Part shown: positions 54,170 to 64,000 of the stretch, piece by piece | How the letters are laid out: each line of letters starts with the position of its first letter | Position numbering within the stretch: position 1 is the first letter of the stretch | Program-made: the position numbers and the translations under genes | The notes under the pieces: generated by a model | Told to the model about the DNA's origin: nothing | Seen by the model: only the letters and a program-made list of their open reading frames with translations | Databases searched by the model: none | Origin: Portulaca oleracea | Lineage: Eukaryota; Streptophyta; Magnoliopsida; Caryophyllales; Portulacaceae | NCBI GenBank assembly: GCA_029582165.1 | Contig: CM055874.1 | Span: 26,744,883-26,808,882, forward strand | Length of the DNA: 64,000 bases | Direction of reading: 5' to 3'

Positions 54170-57100
54170 CTTTTGAACAAAGATTTATCTAAGGGCAAGA
54201 GTAAGGAGAAGGAACCTAGTTCCTTTGTAGCTATGATTAAGGATCATATCAATATGGTCTCCATTGGTTGTAATGATTGGTTCATAGACTCAGGTGCGTC
54301 AAGGCATGTTTGCATTGACAAGAGTTTATTTAAGACTCTCAAACCGGGGGATGATGGTATGAAACTCTACATGGCAACAATCATCCGGTGAAAGTTAGAA
54401 GACATTGGGCAAGTGGAACTCGTTTTCACTTTCGGTAAATCTTTGCTTTTAAATGATGTGTTTTTAGCTCCGGAAGTTTGTAAGAATCTTGTATCCGGTT
54501 ATCTTCTTAGCAAGTTTGGTTTTATGCAAGTTTATGATGGAGATAACTATGTACTTTCCAAGGGAGGGACATTTGTGGGAAAGATGTATGCTTATGGAGA
54601 AATGTTTAAGTTGACTGCTAAAAGTAATAAAGATGACATGATTTCTACTTATTTGCATGTGTCTAGTTTGAATAAGTCTTTTCTATGACATGCTAGATTA
54701 GGATATGTGAACTTTAAAAAGTTGAAGGAAATGTCTAATCTTGATTTGATTCCTAAATTGAATGATGACATAGAAAAGTGTAAGGCTTGCATGCTTAACA
54801 AAATCACTAAAAGTTCATTCTCAAGTGTAAAAAGAACTTCTAAATTACTTGATTTAGTTCATAGTGATTTGGGAGATTTTCATAGTACACCTTCTATGGG
54901 TGGTAAGAAGTATTATGTGACTTTCATTGATGATTATTCTAGATATTATCAAGTATATCTTTTGAGTTCTAAAGATGAAACACTTGAAAAGTTTAAGGTT
55001 TACAAAACTAGAAGTGAGTTACAATGTGAGACCTTGATTAAAGTTTTAAGATCGGATAGGGGAGGGGAATTTTATGCTCCAAAGTTTTTCCAAGAAACGG
55101 GGATTGTTCATGAGACAACCGACCCGTACACACCACAACAAAATGGGGTTGTAGAAAGGAAAAATAGAACTTTAAAAGAAATGGTGAATTCTATGTTGTC
55201 TAACTCCGGTTTAAGTAATGGATTTTGGGGAGAAGTCATGCTAACGGCTTTTTATATTTTAAATAGAGTTTACATTCAAAGGGAATTCTAGTACCCCATA
55301 TGAGTTATGGAACAAAAGAAAACCAAATCTAAAGTATTTTAAGATTTGGGGTTGTAGGGCCATTGTAAGGGTCCCGGAACCTAAGAAAAGGAAGTTAGGT
55401 GAAAGAGAAATTGAGTGCATCTTTATAGGCTATGCTCAAGATAGCAAAGCTTATAGGTTTCTGGTGGTTGAGCCAAATGAGTACATATTGATGAATACCG
55501 TTATGGAATCAAATGTTATTTTTTATGAGACTAGGTTTTCTTCAATTCCTAGACCTAAAGACATAATTCAAGATATTGTTCCTACTATTGAGCCTTGTGA
55601 TGAAAATCATGAGGATATTTCCATACATGATCTTCCAAGTCATGATGTCATTCATGATGAAGAAGATGTAAGTATTGAATTAAGAAGGAGTAAAAGATCA
55701 AGGAAACCAAAGAATTTTGATTCGGACTTCTATGTTTATTTGGTAGAAGGTTCAAAGGACTCAGTTAAAAGTGAGATCCTATGTATGTACAACATAGATA
55801 AAGATCCAAAGACTTTTAAAGAAGCTATGCAATCTCATGATGCTTCTTTATGGAAAGAAGTGATACAAGATGAGATTGAATCTATAAGGGAAAACAATGT
55901 TTGGATATTGGTAGACTTTCCTCTAGGAAGTAGACCAATTACCTCTAAACGGATCTTTAAAAGGAAAAAAAGAGTAGATGGTATTGTTGAGAGGTATAAA
56001 GCCCGGTTCGTTGTAAGGGGTTTTACTCAAAAGTATGGTATTGACTACTTTGATACATATGCACCGGTAGCTAGGATAGCTTCAATACGTATATTGTTGG
56101 CTTTAGTTACTACCCATAAGCTAGTAATCCATCAAATGGATGTCAAGACGGTATTCTTAAATGGAGAACTAGAAGAGGAGGTGTATATGGAATAACCCGA
56201 AGGGTTTATTGTTGAAGGTCAAGAAAAGAAAGTTTGTAAACTTATAAGGTCCTTGTATGGGACTTAAGCAAGCACCTAAGCAATGGCATCAAAAGTTTGA
56301 TGAAGTAGTGCTTTCAAGTGGGTATAAGATCAATGAATCAGATAAGTGCATATACTATAAGTTTGAGAATGGTAAATGAGTGATTATATGCCTATACGTT
56401 GATGACATGTTGATCTTTGAGACCGACATGGAGCAAGTTAATAAGACAAAAGAATTTATATCCTCTAAGTTCTCTATGAAGGGCATGGGTGAAGCGGATG
56501 TAATTCTTGGTATTAAAATCATTAGAAATAAAGATGGAATAAGTTTATCTCAAGAGCATTACATTGAGAACATTTTAAACAAGTTCGGAGGTGAGAATGT
56601 AGCTCCGATGAGTACACCTTATGATCCAAATAAGAAACTAGATAAGAACGAAGGTTCTCAAGTTGATCAAATTGGATATGCTAAGGTTATAGGAAGTCTC
56701 GTGTATGCTATGACAAGTACAAGGTCAGATATTGCTCATGCAATTGGCATGTTAAGTAGATATACAAGTAATCCGAGTAATATGCATTGGTTTGCTATTC
56801 GGGGAGTATTAAGATATTTAGCTGGGACTAAAAGTTATCAACTCACTTATAAAGGAGAATCTTCGGTGTTAGAAGGTTATTCAGATGCGAGTTGGATAAA
56901 TAAAGGATATTTCTTCTACTACTGGATGGGTGTTCCTATTAGGAGGTGGAGCGATTTCTTGGGGATCTAAGAAACAAGCTAATATAGCAGACTCCACTAT
57001 GTCTTCGGAATTAGTAGCTTTATATGCTGCGTGTAAGGAAGCGGAATTGTTAAGGAACTTATTATTGGAAATACCTATTTGGTATAAGCCAATGGCACCT

Positions 57101-57373
57101 ATTACAATTCATTGTGATAGTAAGGCTACTCTTGATGTTGTATATAGCCATGTTTACAATGGTAAGTCAAGGCACATTGATTTAAGGCATGCTTATATAC
57201 ATCAACTAGTAAGAGATGGAGTAGTGACTTTAAGGTTTATCAAATCAAAAGAAAACTTAGCTGATCCTTTAACTAAAGGATTATCTAGAGATTTGATACA
57301 AAGTACTTCAAAGGGGATGGGTTTAAGCGTAGCTCAAATTCCTACTAATCACAACAAAGACTCGACTTTATGA
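54170..57373 (+). pseudogene. pol of element D: protease, integrase, RT, RNase H
   Basis: Protease active site DWFIDSGASRHVC at about 54279. Integrase: finger residues CKACMLNK, core HSDLGDFHS, FIDDYSRY, LRSDRGGEFY and VVERKNRTLKEM (54707-55291). RT (55464-56195, 56380-56970): WKEVIQDEIESIRENNVWIL, YKARFVVRGFTQKYGIDYFD, MDVKTVFLNGELEEEVYME, catalytic CLYVDDMLIF. RNase H (56930-57373): [45 protein letters not shown]. The frame is broken at about 54660, 55290, 56193 (CAA to TAA), 56262 (one base lost after LYG) and 56377. The product is therefore not expressed as a unit. Confidence 0.9.
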
Positions 57374-57921
57374 ATTGGAATACCACCAATTTCTAAAGTT
57401 CAAATGAATACGGAGTTGTTAAATTAGTAGGAATCATCAATTTTATAATCCCAAGGTCAAATGATGCTTAGAATTCTGTAATGACAAGAGGATGAGTAGT
57501 AATACTCTTAATAGATTTTGTGGAAAGCCTAATTACAGGGGTGGTATATTACAAAGTCTACCTATGTAAGTGCTATGTGTGGCCGCATAAAGGAACTATG
57601 AACTAGAGTTCCAATACACTTATGAAGGATAGGGACACAAGGCCGGATAATAGTGTCTAAGTTTTAGCACTTAAGATTTAAAAACGTATGTGTATTATGG
57701 GTATAGTTGATCAATATACACCCAAAGTTCAAAGACATGTCTACTTTGTGATTTGGAATCAATTTTTGGCTTGTATATACTAAGTGAAAAGTTTAAGGAG
57801 CAATCTACTTTTCATTATGCATATGTTTATGAATTTCTCGGGTGATTACAAGTTTAAGTATATTTCAAATGGCGGGGGTTTTAGTACCTTAAGATTATTT
57901 CAAGGGTTTTTATACTCTTGA

Positions 57922-57933
57922 AATAGCGGGGAT
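57922..57933 (+). promoter_or_regulatory. Polypurine tract of element D
   Basis: AATAGCGGGGAT directly before the 3' LTR. The same GGCGGGGGTTTTAG-type word occurs near 57870 upstream. Confidence 0.65.
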
Positions 57934-58624
57934 TGTTGGAATTATTTCAAAAGTACAAAAAGATTATATAGCATGAGAAATCATGTTGTACAAGTTTATG
58001 GATCATATATGAGACAAACATTAAGGATATAATCAACACGAAGGATCTTGAGACCAACACGGGTCGTGCTGGTCTCCAGATGGCATAAAAACAATTCCGG
58101 GCTCAACACATGTCGTGTTGAGGCAACACGGACCGTGTTGCTTCAACACGGACCGTGTTGAATGCCAGAATGTGTTTTTAATGCTAACGGCTATACAATC
58201 TTATGTATTAAGTAATATCATTCTTAATTCCGATATTATGTTCCAACAGCTATATTGTTATGATTATTTGACTAGGTCAAGGTCATGATTCTTAATTAAA
58301 AGTCCTTAGTTATCCTTTGACCAAAGGGTGTGATTAGGGGTTGGAATTCTTCTATAAATAGGAGACATTCCTAGCCATTTGAGATAATTACAATCATCTT
58401 CTTCATTCTATAATCATATCTTCATTCTTATCTAGACTGCAACTATACTTGAGTGAATCAAGTGAAAAACCTTTTTCTTGAGTTGCGATCAAAGCTAAGT
58501 TTTATCCATTTGAATATTTACGATATGGTAAATAGTTCTTAAGGAAAGTGATCCCATGACTTTTAGCAATATCCTAAGCGAGTTCCCATTGTTTTTTATA
58601 CCTTCTAAGCACTTTCCTCCAACA
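57934..58624 (+). repeat. 3' LTR of element D
   Basis: TGTTGGAATTATTTC to CCTCCAACA. Holds three consecutive near-perfect palindromes at 58104-58120, 58124-58140 and 58144-58160 (consensus CAACACGGACCGTGTTG) upstream of the TATA block TATAAATAGG near 58353. Confidence 0.95.
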
Positions 58625-58629
58625 TTAAC

Positions 58630-60539
58630 ATGCATGTAGTTCTCAAATTGTGTTGTTCACACCGTACGAATGGTGGTTTCTAATAATTTATGATTTTAAG
58701 GTAATTCTTCTCTCAATAATTTTACCTAGGATATCTTTCAGATCAGCTGTAGCCATCAAATCAAGTCTCTCTAAATTTGTGTACTCTTGGATAACTCTCC
58801 ATGCAAGAAAGAAAATTCTTAATATCTAATAACATTATATATATGAAACTCCCAAGGAATACAGCTAATTCCCCGTACTGCATCAATAAGGATATTGGTT
58901 ATCGACCTATTCAATGATATTATTCAAGCCACTTGTGGTATTATACAACAACAACAAAAACGATCTTTCAGAAAAATCACATTTTGACTGCAATTTGGAA
59001 ATTCAAATGCAAACAATATTTTCTCATAAATTGCAGTTCATGGAAAAGCCGCTTATGTGTTATCTTTTTTTTAAAAAAAAAAGATCATGAAAAACAAAGC
59101 ATTTAAATGATATTTTTACATTTAAAAGTAAGACACTTAAAAAAATATTATCAAGCAACGCACATAGACTTGACAAATGAGTATTTCGGGTTGGATATGG
59201 TTCAAATTGATATTCGGTTTAGATATATTTTGTGTAGAATATACAGGTCAAGTACAAGTTCAATTCAGTTAAAGTTTGGGTGCAAGTATTTTCAGTTGAG
59301 ACATGTCCCAGTTGAGTATGGGTTCAGTTTAATTAAAGTTCGGGTTCAGGTCATTTTTTGCTGAGGTATGTGCCGGTTGGGTATGAGTTCAGTTTGGTTG
59401 AAGATTGGGTCAGGTATATTTCAGATGTGCTACAATGATTCAGTTTCAGGTCGGGTAAGTTGGCTTAATTTGGCTCGAGTATGGTTCGATTCAATTTTCA
59501 ATTCTACCTCGGGTGGGGTTTGAAGCGGTTAAGTTATAAATTACCTTAGTTGATTTCGGGTCAATGTTAACCGGTCATACTATGGGTCAGGTGGTATTCG
59601 ATCATATGTGGGGTTGGGTCCTAATTGGTTTGAGTAAAACTATGCTCGCTTGATTTCAGGTCAATGTTAGCTGATTGTTGTATGAGTTCGGGTATAATTT
59701 GGTTCATTGTTGGGTTGGGTCAAATCGATCTACGTGAAATTTCTAATATAGGAAATTGGAAGAATTTGATCAGCCCAGGCGGATTAATTTGAAAACAATT
59801 TTTTGATAAGCTACTAAAAAAGTATATCTTAAAATTAACTATAGTTACTATAGTTACTATCTTATATTACAATCCATAAAAGCAAATGATGTAAAATTTG
59901 GTAGTGTTCTGATTATTTAATATTATGTTCAATTTAATTTTTTTTACAAATTTTACGTTCCTCTAATGTTCACTCATTTACCTTTCACTGCAATACAATA
60001 AGTTACTAGTAGTTTGGGTATATAAATACAGTAATTTATAAAATTAATTTTTCATGAAATAAAAATAATTTTAAATTATATATAAAACTTGTTCAATTCA
60101 CTCTGAGGTGTTATTCAAATTCGATTGATATGGGTTGGATCACTTTGACATATGATACAATGAATTATGAGTTGGGTTAGGTCAAAGGCAGTTTCGGTTT
60201 GAATCGGATTTGTGTCGCTCAAGTTTAATTCACTTCGGGTTTGGGTAGTACGAGTTTAGCTCGAAGTAGGTCGGGTCATTTGAGGTATGGGTAAATTGAT
60301 TTTCCCTATATTCGGTTAAGAGTCGGTTCGGTTTATTTTTGGGTATGGATTAGTTTCGATTATACTTTTTTTTTCTATTTCTTTAATTTCAGGTCAAGTT
60401 TGAATTTAGATCGGGTCATTTTGAGTATGAATAATTTCAATTTATAATAAATAGCGAGCTGAATTCAAATATGGTTGGGTCATTTAGGCTCTCGGATCCA
60501 AACTAAATGACATAGTTTTGGATATTGATTTGGATGTAG
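58630..60539. other. Degenerate GGGTTCGGGT-rich repeat, no gene
   Basis: From 59180 to 60480 the plus strand repeats loose words such as GGGTTCAGGTCA, GGTTGGGTC and CGGGTTTGGGT at irregular spacing. It may be the remains of several hAT-like subterminal regions. Frames here are shadows of this pattern. Confidence 0.45.
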
Positions 60540-60547
60540 ATTCAGTT

Positions 60548-60976
60548 TAGGGGTGGACAACGGGTTGGGTCGGGCCAGGTAAGGGTCAGCCCATTAGTCA
60601 TGTAGGGTCGGGTCAGGTCAAGTTCAACCCTTTGTAGTAATGGAGTGTGTGATTATTTTCTAATGAAAATAAGGGTTAGTCCATGGACCGACTCATTTGA
60701 CCCTAAAGTTAAAATTAAGTGTATTTATACTAAAAAATGTAATTATGCTAATCATTACTTAATGTGGAGTATTAATAAATATATTTAAGTAAGGTTTGCA
60801 TTTAAAATAATAAGAAAATTTATATATTTTGAGTTATTAATAAGCCAACTCGATCCCGTAGATTCATTGACCCTTTATGAAACATGCCGATCCTTTACCA
60901 CCTGGACCCTTACAATCCTTATTTCTTAGGGTATGACCCTCTTGACTCTATGGGGCCTGGCCCGTTACCTGCCCCT
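60548..60976. mobile_element. hAT-type MITE
   Basis: 429 bp with ends TAGGGGTGGACAACGGG and (read from the right) TAGGGGCAGGTAACGGG. Flanking 8-mers ATTCAGTT (60540-60547) and ATTTAATT (60977-60984) agree at 6 of 8. GGGTCGGGYCAGG words on the left and their complements on the right form subterminal repeats. Non-coding. Confidence 0.7.
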
Positions 60977-60984
60977 AATTTAAT

Positions 60985-61467
60985 TACTAAATCATTTCAA
61001 TTTTCAGATCTCGAGTACTGCCATGTCTAAACACATACACACCGTCACCTAAATATATATGATTATATGAGGAATTAGGATGCTAATTAACTAAAATTGT
61101 GGTGAACAACATAACCTCCAACTGAGGGAGAAGAACCGAAGCAAGTGCACCGCACCATAATGGCAACTTTGATTGCAAATCAATCAATCATTCCTGCTTT
61201 TCTTTTCCTTTCTTTTGTTTTTTTTATGCGATGTGGACCTGCTTTTCCAAAAGCAGAGACCCATAAAGGTCATAATGAATTAATTAAACACAATTAAAAC
61301 CCCTCCGAAAAAAGAACACCGTCACATTTTTCGTCGGGAATGGGAATCCAAAACAGAGTATCATTCCTTTTAGGAAAAATAAAAAGGAAAGAATATAGCT
61401 AAAGGTCGCTGTTATTATTCATAATAATTACAATAAAATAAAAGTTAAGACTCTAATATATATTATA
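60985..61467. other. Spacer without recognisable features
   Basis: AT-rich with a T-rich run near 61200. Nothing supportable. Confidence 0.5.
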
Positions 61468-61732
61468 CCCCGTTCTTTTATACGGTAGATTACGGTGCGG
61501 TACTACACTGCACCATGCTGTTTAATTTTCCATCATATTTCACCACACCACACTATAATTATACCAATATATCTTTTTCATTTTTCTCTCTTTCACTTTT
61601 CTCCTCTATTTTTAACATTCTCTATTAACATACCCCACCTACCAATACTTTCATCACAACTCACCATACCTTTTCAAATTCCACTACACCACATTATTAC
61701 CACATCGCAACCAATCATATAAAAGAACGAGG
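61468..61732. mobile_element. Foldback MITE, second member of the TTCTTTTAT family
   Basis: Left end CCCCGTTCTTTTATACGG and right end (read inward) CCTCGTTCTTTTATATG match the element at 4238-4496. Inner arms pair through TTACGGTGCGG against TTGCGATGTGG. A clear target duplication was not found. Confidence 0.6.
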
Positions 61733-62150
61733 AATACTTTGGATGTTGAATAAGAATAGATCAAATTTTTTTATTAGACAATAATATGTATTTTGACAAC
61801 GCTGAACAGTAATACACCAAGCTATTTTCTTGACAATAATATATCATATTCTAAAAGTGTTGGATAGTAATAACACTATTGGGTTAGCAAATGTGGAATA
61901 ATGGCATGTCGTTAAAAAAATAAAATAATATTCATTTGTATTTGTTCACATAATATTAATTTAACCAAAATTTTAATTTCTTTTATTATATAGAACTGCC
62001 ATCAAATTTATCTTCGCCGGCATTATGTCAAATGCATTATTATCAAAAACTCCAAAATTTAGTAAGTTAATGTCCAAAAAAAGTTTTGTGTATTCCCAAA
62101 ATAATCCATGAAATAAATATTACATTTGTTCCACAACGAAAAATTTTAGG

Positions 62151-62166
62151 TAGTCCCGCGGGACTA
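62151..62166. repeat. 16-bp perfect palindrome
   Basis: TAGTCCCGCGGGACTA, GC-rich in an AT-rich context; no partner copy seen in the window. Confidence 0.9.
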
Positions 62167-62239
62167 CAGAACTCCCCCTTCCTCCCGCTATTCGTCATGC
62201 TGACATCATCATATACCTCCTTTTTTCTTTTTTTTTGCC

Positions 62240-62455
62240 GCAGAATTCGATTAACTGCTCTGCTGCTTCTATTCATTCTTCGTTATTGAATTCAAACTCT
62301 CCCCTCCTCCCGCTATTCGTCATGCTTCAGAGTATACAGAATTCAAATTCTCTGCCTAAGTAATTCGATTAACTGCTTCTATTCTTCGTTACTGAATTCG
62401 AACGGTCCGCCTAAGTAATTCGATGAAGTGCTTCTATTCTTCGTTACTGCTGCTC
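62240..62455. repeat. Three imperfect copies of an AATTCGATTAACTGCTTCT unit
   Basis: AATTCGATTAACTGC begins near 62244 and 62361, and AATTCGATGAAGTGC near 62417; each is followed by TTCTATTC and TTCGTTA. A companion phrase CTCCCGCTATTCGTCATGCT occurs at about 62181 and 62305. Confidence 0.75.
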
Positions 62456-62472
62456 GACTGAAGTCATTTTAA

Positions 62473-62683
62473 TTAACTTTTTTTGTTTCATAATATTTGT
62501 CACTTGACAATCTCAATAACATATTAGTGATTGTTTTATTAAATTACCCTTATTATTATTTGACTCACATTTTCATTTGTTATTTGAAAGGGTATTTTTA
62601 TCTTTTGAAATTAAAATTATCAAGAAAAGTAGTTTATTAAACTTTCACAAACATCTAAAATGACATATATCATAGGACGGAGG
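62473..62683. mobile_element. Stowaway-like MITE
   Basis: Right end read inward ACCTCCGTCCTATGATATAT pairs imperfectly with the left CTTTTTTTGTTTCATAATAT, then TGTCA in both arms. The left TA border is uncertain. Confidence 0.4.
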
Positions 62684-63054
62684 TAATACTACCTCCATCC
62701 ATCCTACAATAATTGTCCATTTAGCTAAGATTGTAAAAATAAAAAATGAATTAATTAAAAATTGTGTTGCGTTATAAAATAATAATATAAAATTATTTTT
62801 CAAAAAAATAGATTATTAATATATATTTTCTCCTACTTTTTTTAGTAGTTATGTAAAAGAAGCAAAAAATTACTTAGAGGTACCCTAACTTTTGAAGAAA
62901 CAATTTTTTGGTACCTTAACTTTTCAAAACTAATTTTGGGGTACCCTTACTTTTAGGATAGAAATTACTAGGTGAATTTCCGGCGAAATTCCGATTGATT
63001 TAAATCATTTTCGTAGACAAAAATAAAGGGCATTTTCATCCACAAAAACATTTA

Positions 63055-63500
63055 GGTTGTGTTCGACAACAGCGTTTAGTGTTTAGCGTTTTGACCGAGT
63101 CAAAATGCTATTTTATTATATCATGAGTATTCGGTTAAGTAGTGTTTTAAATTAACGTATAGCGTTTACTGTAGCGTTTGAAGGTTTAGCCAAGACGTTA
63201 CCCATAGTAACGTTTGAGTAGCAACGTAGCGTTTGACGCCTTGAAATTTTGTGGCTACCCTTTCCAAATTATATTCAATATATTACAAGCTTTCTAGTAA
63301 TATTGCATGCATGCTCCCTCCAGCTCATCAAAAATTTTAATAATGGTTACACAACCCTTTTGTTTGTCCACCGCTACGTCCCAAACTTTTGCCCAATAAT
63401 AATAAAAATAGTAAGCAATGATAAACAATAATAATATAATAATACAAAATTATATTATGTTGATAATAATAATTATAATAAACTATCAAAATGTATAGAT

Positions 63501-63557
<57 letters not shown>

Positions 63558-63755
63558 TGATTTTCAGTCATTCTACATTCATCAGCTAATATAACCGCTA
63601 ATTTTACCGAACATATTTTATACAAGTGACTACTTAAACAGCTATCAACTATACGCTAAACTGCAATCGCTATCCGCTACTTTAACCGCTATCTGCCACT
63701 CGCCCACCCCAATCGCTATCTGCTACTGAATCCGTTATTTTTGCCGAACAGAGCC
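63055..63755. mobile_element. PIF/Harbinger-like MITE
   Basis: 701 bp with ends GGTTGTGTTCGACAA and (read from the right) GGCTCTGTTCGGCAA, and a TTA duplication at 63052-63054 and 63756-63758, typical of PIF/Harbinger. AGCGTTTAGCGTTTTG words on the left answer AACCGCTATC words on the right. Non-coding; carries an AAT microsatellite at its centre. Confidence 0.8.
63502..63556. repeat. (TAA)n microsatellite
   Basis: About 18 uninterrupted units inside the PIF-like MITE. Confidence 0.95.
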
Positions 63756-64000
63756 TTAATCAATTTCCCGCCTACAACTCACCGGTGAATTCAAATCATT
63801 GGCGGGAAATTCACCTAATTATTTCTAATTCTAAAAGTTAGGGTAGCCCAAAATTAGTTTTTAAAAGTTGGGGTACCAGAAAAACATTTCACCAAAAGTT
63901 AGGGTCCCCTAAGTAATTTTTTGTAAAAAAAGTAATAGGGAAAGAATGTATGAGTGTTTATGTGTCTGGAAACCAATTTGGCTTTATGCCTGGCAGGTCG

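Larger units (their letters stand above)
51206..58624 (+). mobile_element. Ty1/copia element D, split by a solo LTR
   Basis: LTRs of 698 and 691 bp with TGTTGGA...TCCAACA ends and a perfect 5-bp duplication TTAAC (51201-51205, 58625-58629). The order gag, protease, integrase, RT, RNase H is the copia order. Without the inner solo LTR it is about 6.07 kb. The LTRs differ at roughly 4-5% of sites by eye, older than A and B. Multiple stops make it inactive. Lineage was not assigned with confidence. Confidence 0.95.
61733..62862. other. Non-coding DNA with short repeats and Stowaway-like ends
   Basis: Contains the palindrome at 62151, the AATTCGATTAACTGCTTC repeats, and two abutting Stowaway-like ends near 62680-62700 (GGACGGAGGTA followed by CTACCTCCATCC). 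No gene. Confidence 0.45.
62863..63923. mobile_element. MULE-type MITE, second copy, split by a PIF-like MITE
   Basis: Same ends (CAAAAAATTACTTAG) and internal sequence as 5230-6440, inverted. The 9-bp flanks TAAAAGAAG (62854-62862) and TAAAAAAAG (63924-63932) differ at one base. Removing the inner MITE and its 3-bp duplicate leaves 357 bp. Confidence 0.85.

Noticed and set aside
58630..60539. Satellite array
   Set aside because: The GGGTTCGGGT words have no fixed period and no long unit repeats, so no satellite monomer can be defined.
62086..62289. Overlapping open frames on both strands near the palindrome
   Set aside because: Short, spanning simple repeats and T-runs, without any recognisable motif.

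Overview
This window is plant nuclear DNA, most likely from a eudicot with a repeat-rich genome. It has no bacterial-type operons. It is AT-rich and holds one plant-type pentatricopeptide repeat (PPR) gene. Almost everything else is plant transposable elements: Ty3/gypsy, Ty1/copia, CACTA, hAT, Mutator-like (MULE), PIF/Harbinger-like and Stowaway-like. The species cannot be fixed from the sequence alone. No rRNA, tRNA, CRISPR or organelle insert was recognised.

Layout. 1-9.7 kb: one PPR gene (minus strand, broken by a frameshift) among small DNA transposons, several with exact target-site duplications (TSDs). These include a MULE-type MITE (5230-6440) that carries a solo LTR. 9.7-12.4 kb: a 3'-truncated chromovirus-like Ty3/gypsy element. 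12.4-17.7 kb: decayed LTR-like DNA without genes. 17.75-50.86 kb: one nested tower. Its outer shell is an Ac-like hAT transposon whose transposase gene is split by an Athila/Tat-like LTR element (19883-48559). That element carries a 3.3-kb solo LTR (22151-25480) and a Ty3/gypsy element 'A' (26829-44177). The gag of A is split by a CACTA transposon (31337-42444), which in turn holds a MULE MITE (32630-33054) and a second Ty3/gypsy element 'B' (34804-41046). 51.2-58.6 kb: a Ty1/copia element 'D' whose gag is split by another Athila-like solo LTR. 58.6-64 kb: degenerate repeats and MITEs, ending with a second copy of the 5.2-kb MULE MITE that carries a PIF-like MITE.

How the parts fit. When each inner element is removed, the outer ones regain expected size: A is about 6.24 kb against 6.24 kb for B, and the two MULE MITE copies are 358 and 357 bp. 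Gag or transposase reading frames also rejoin. Elements A, B and the 5.3-kb solo LTR belong to one CRM-like family (minus orientation). Its polyprotein runs 48 codons into the 3' LTR. Three clearly diverged LTRs keep this frame at the same length and end it in near-identical residues, which I regard as the most interesting signal in the window. Element D lacks a tRNA-iMet primer site and instead has a perfect 14-bp inverted repeat across its LTR junction, a possible self-priming arrangement.

All coding regions of the elements carry stops or frameshifts, so nothing here is evidently autonomous today. LTR differences were counted by eye and are approximate.
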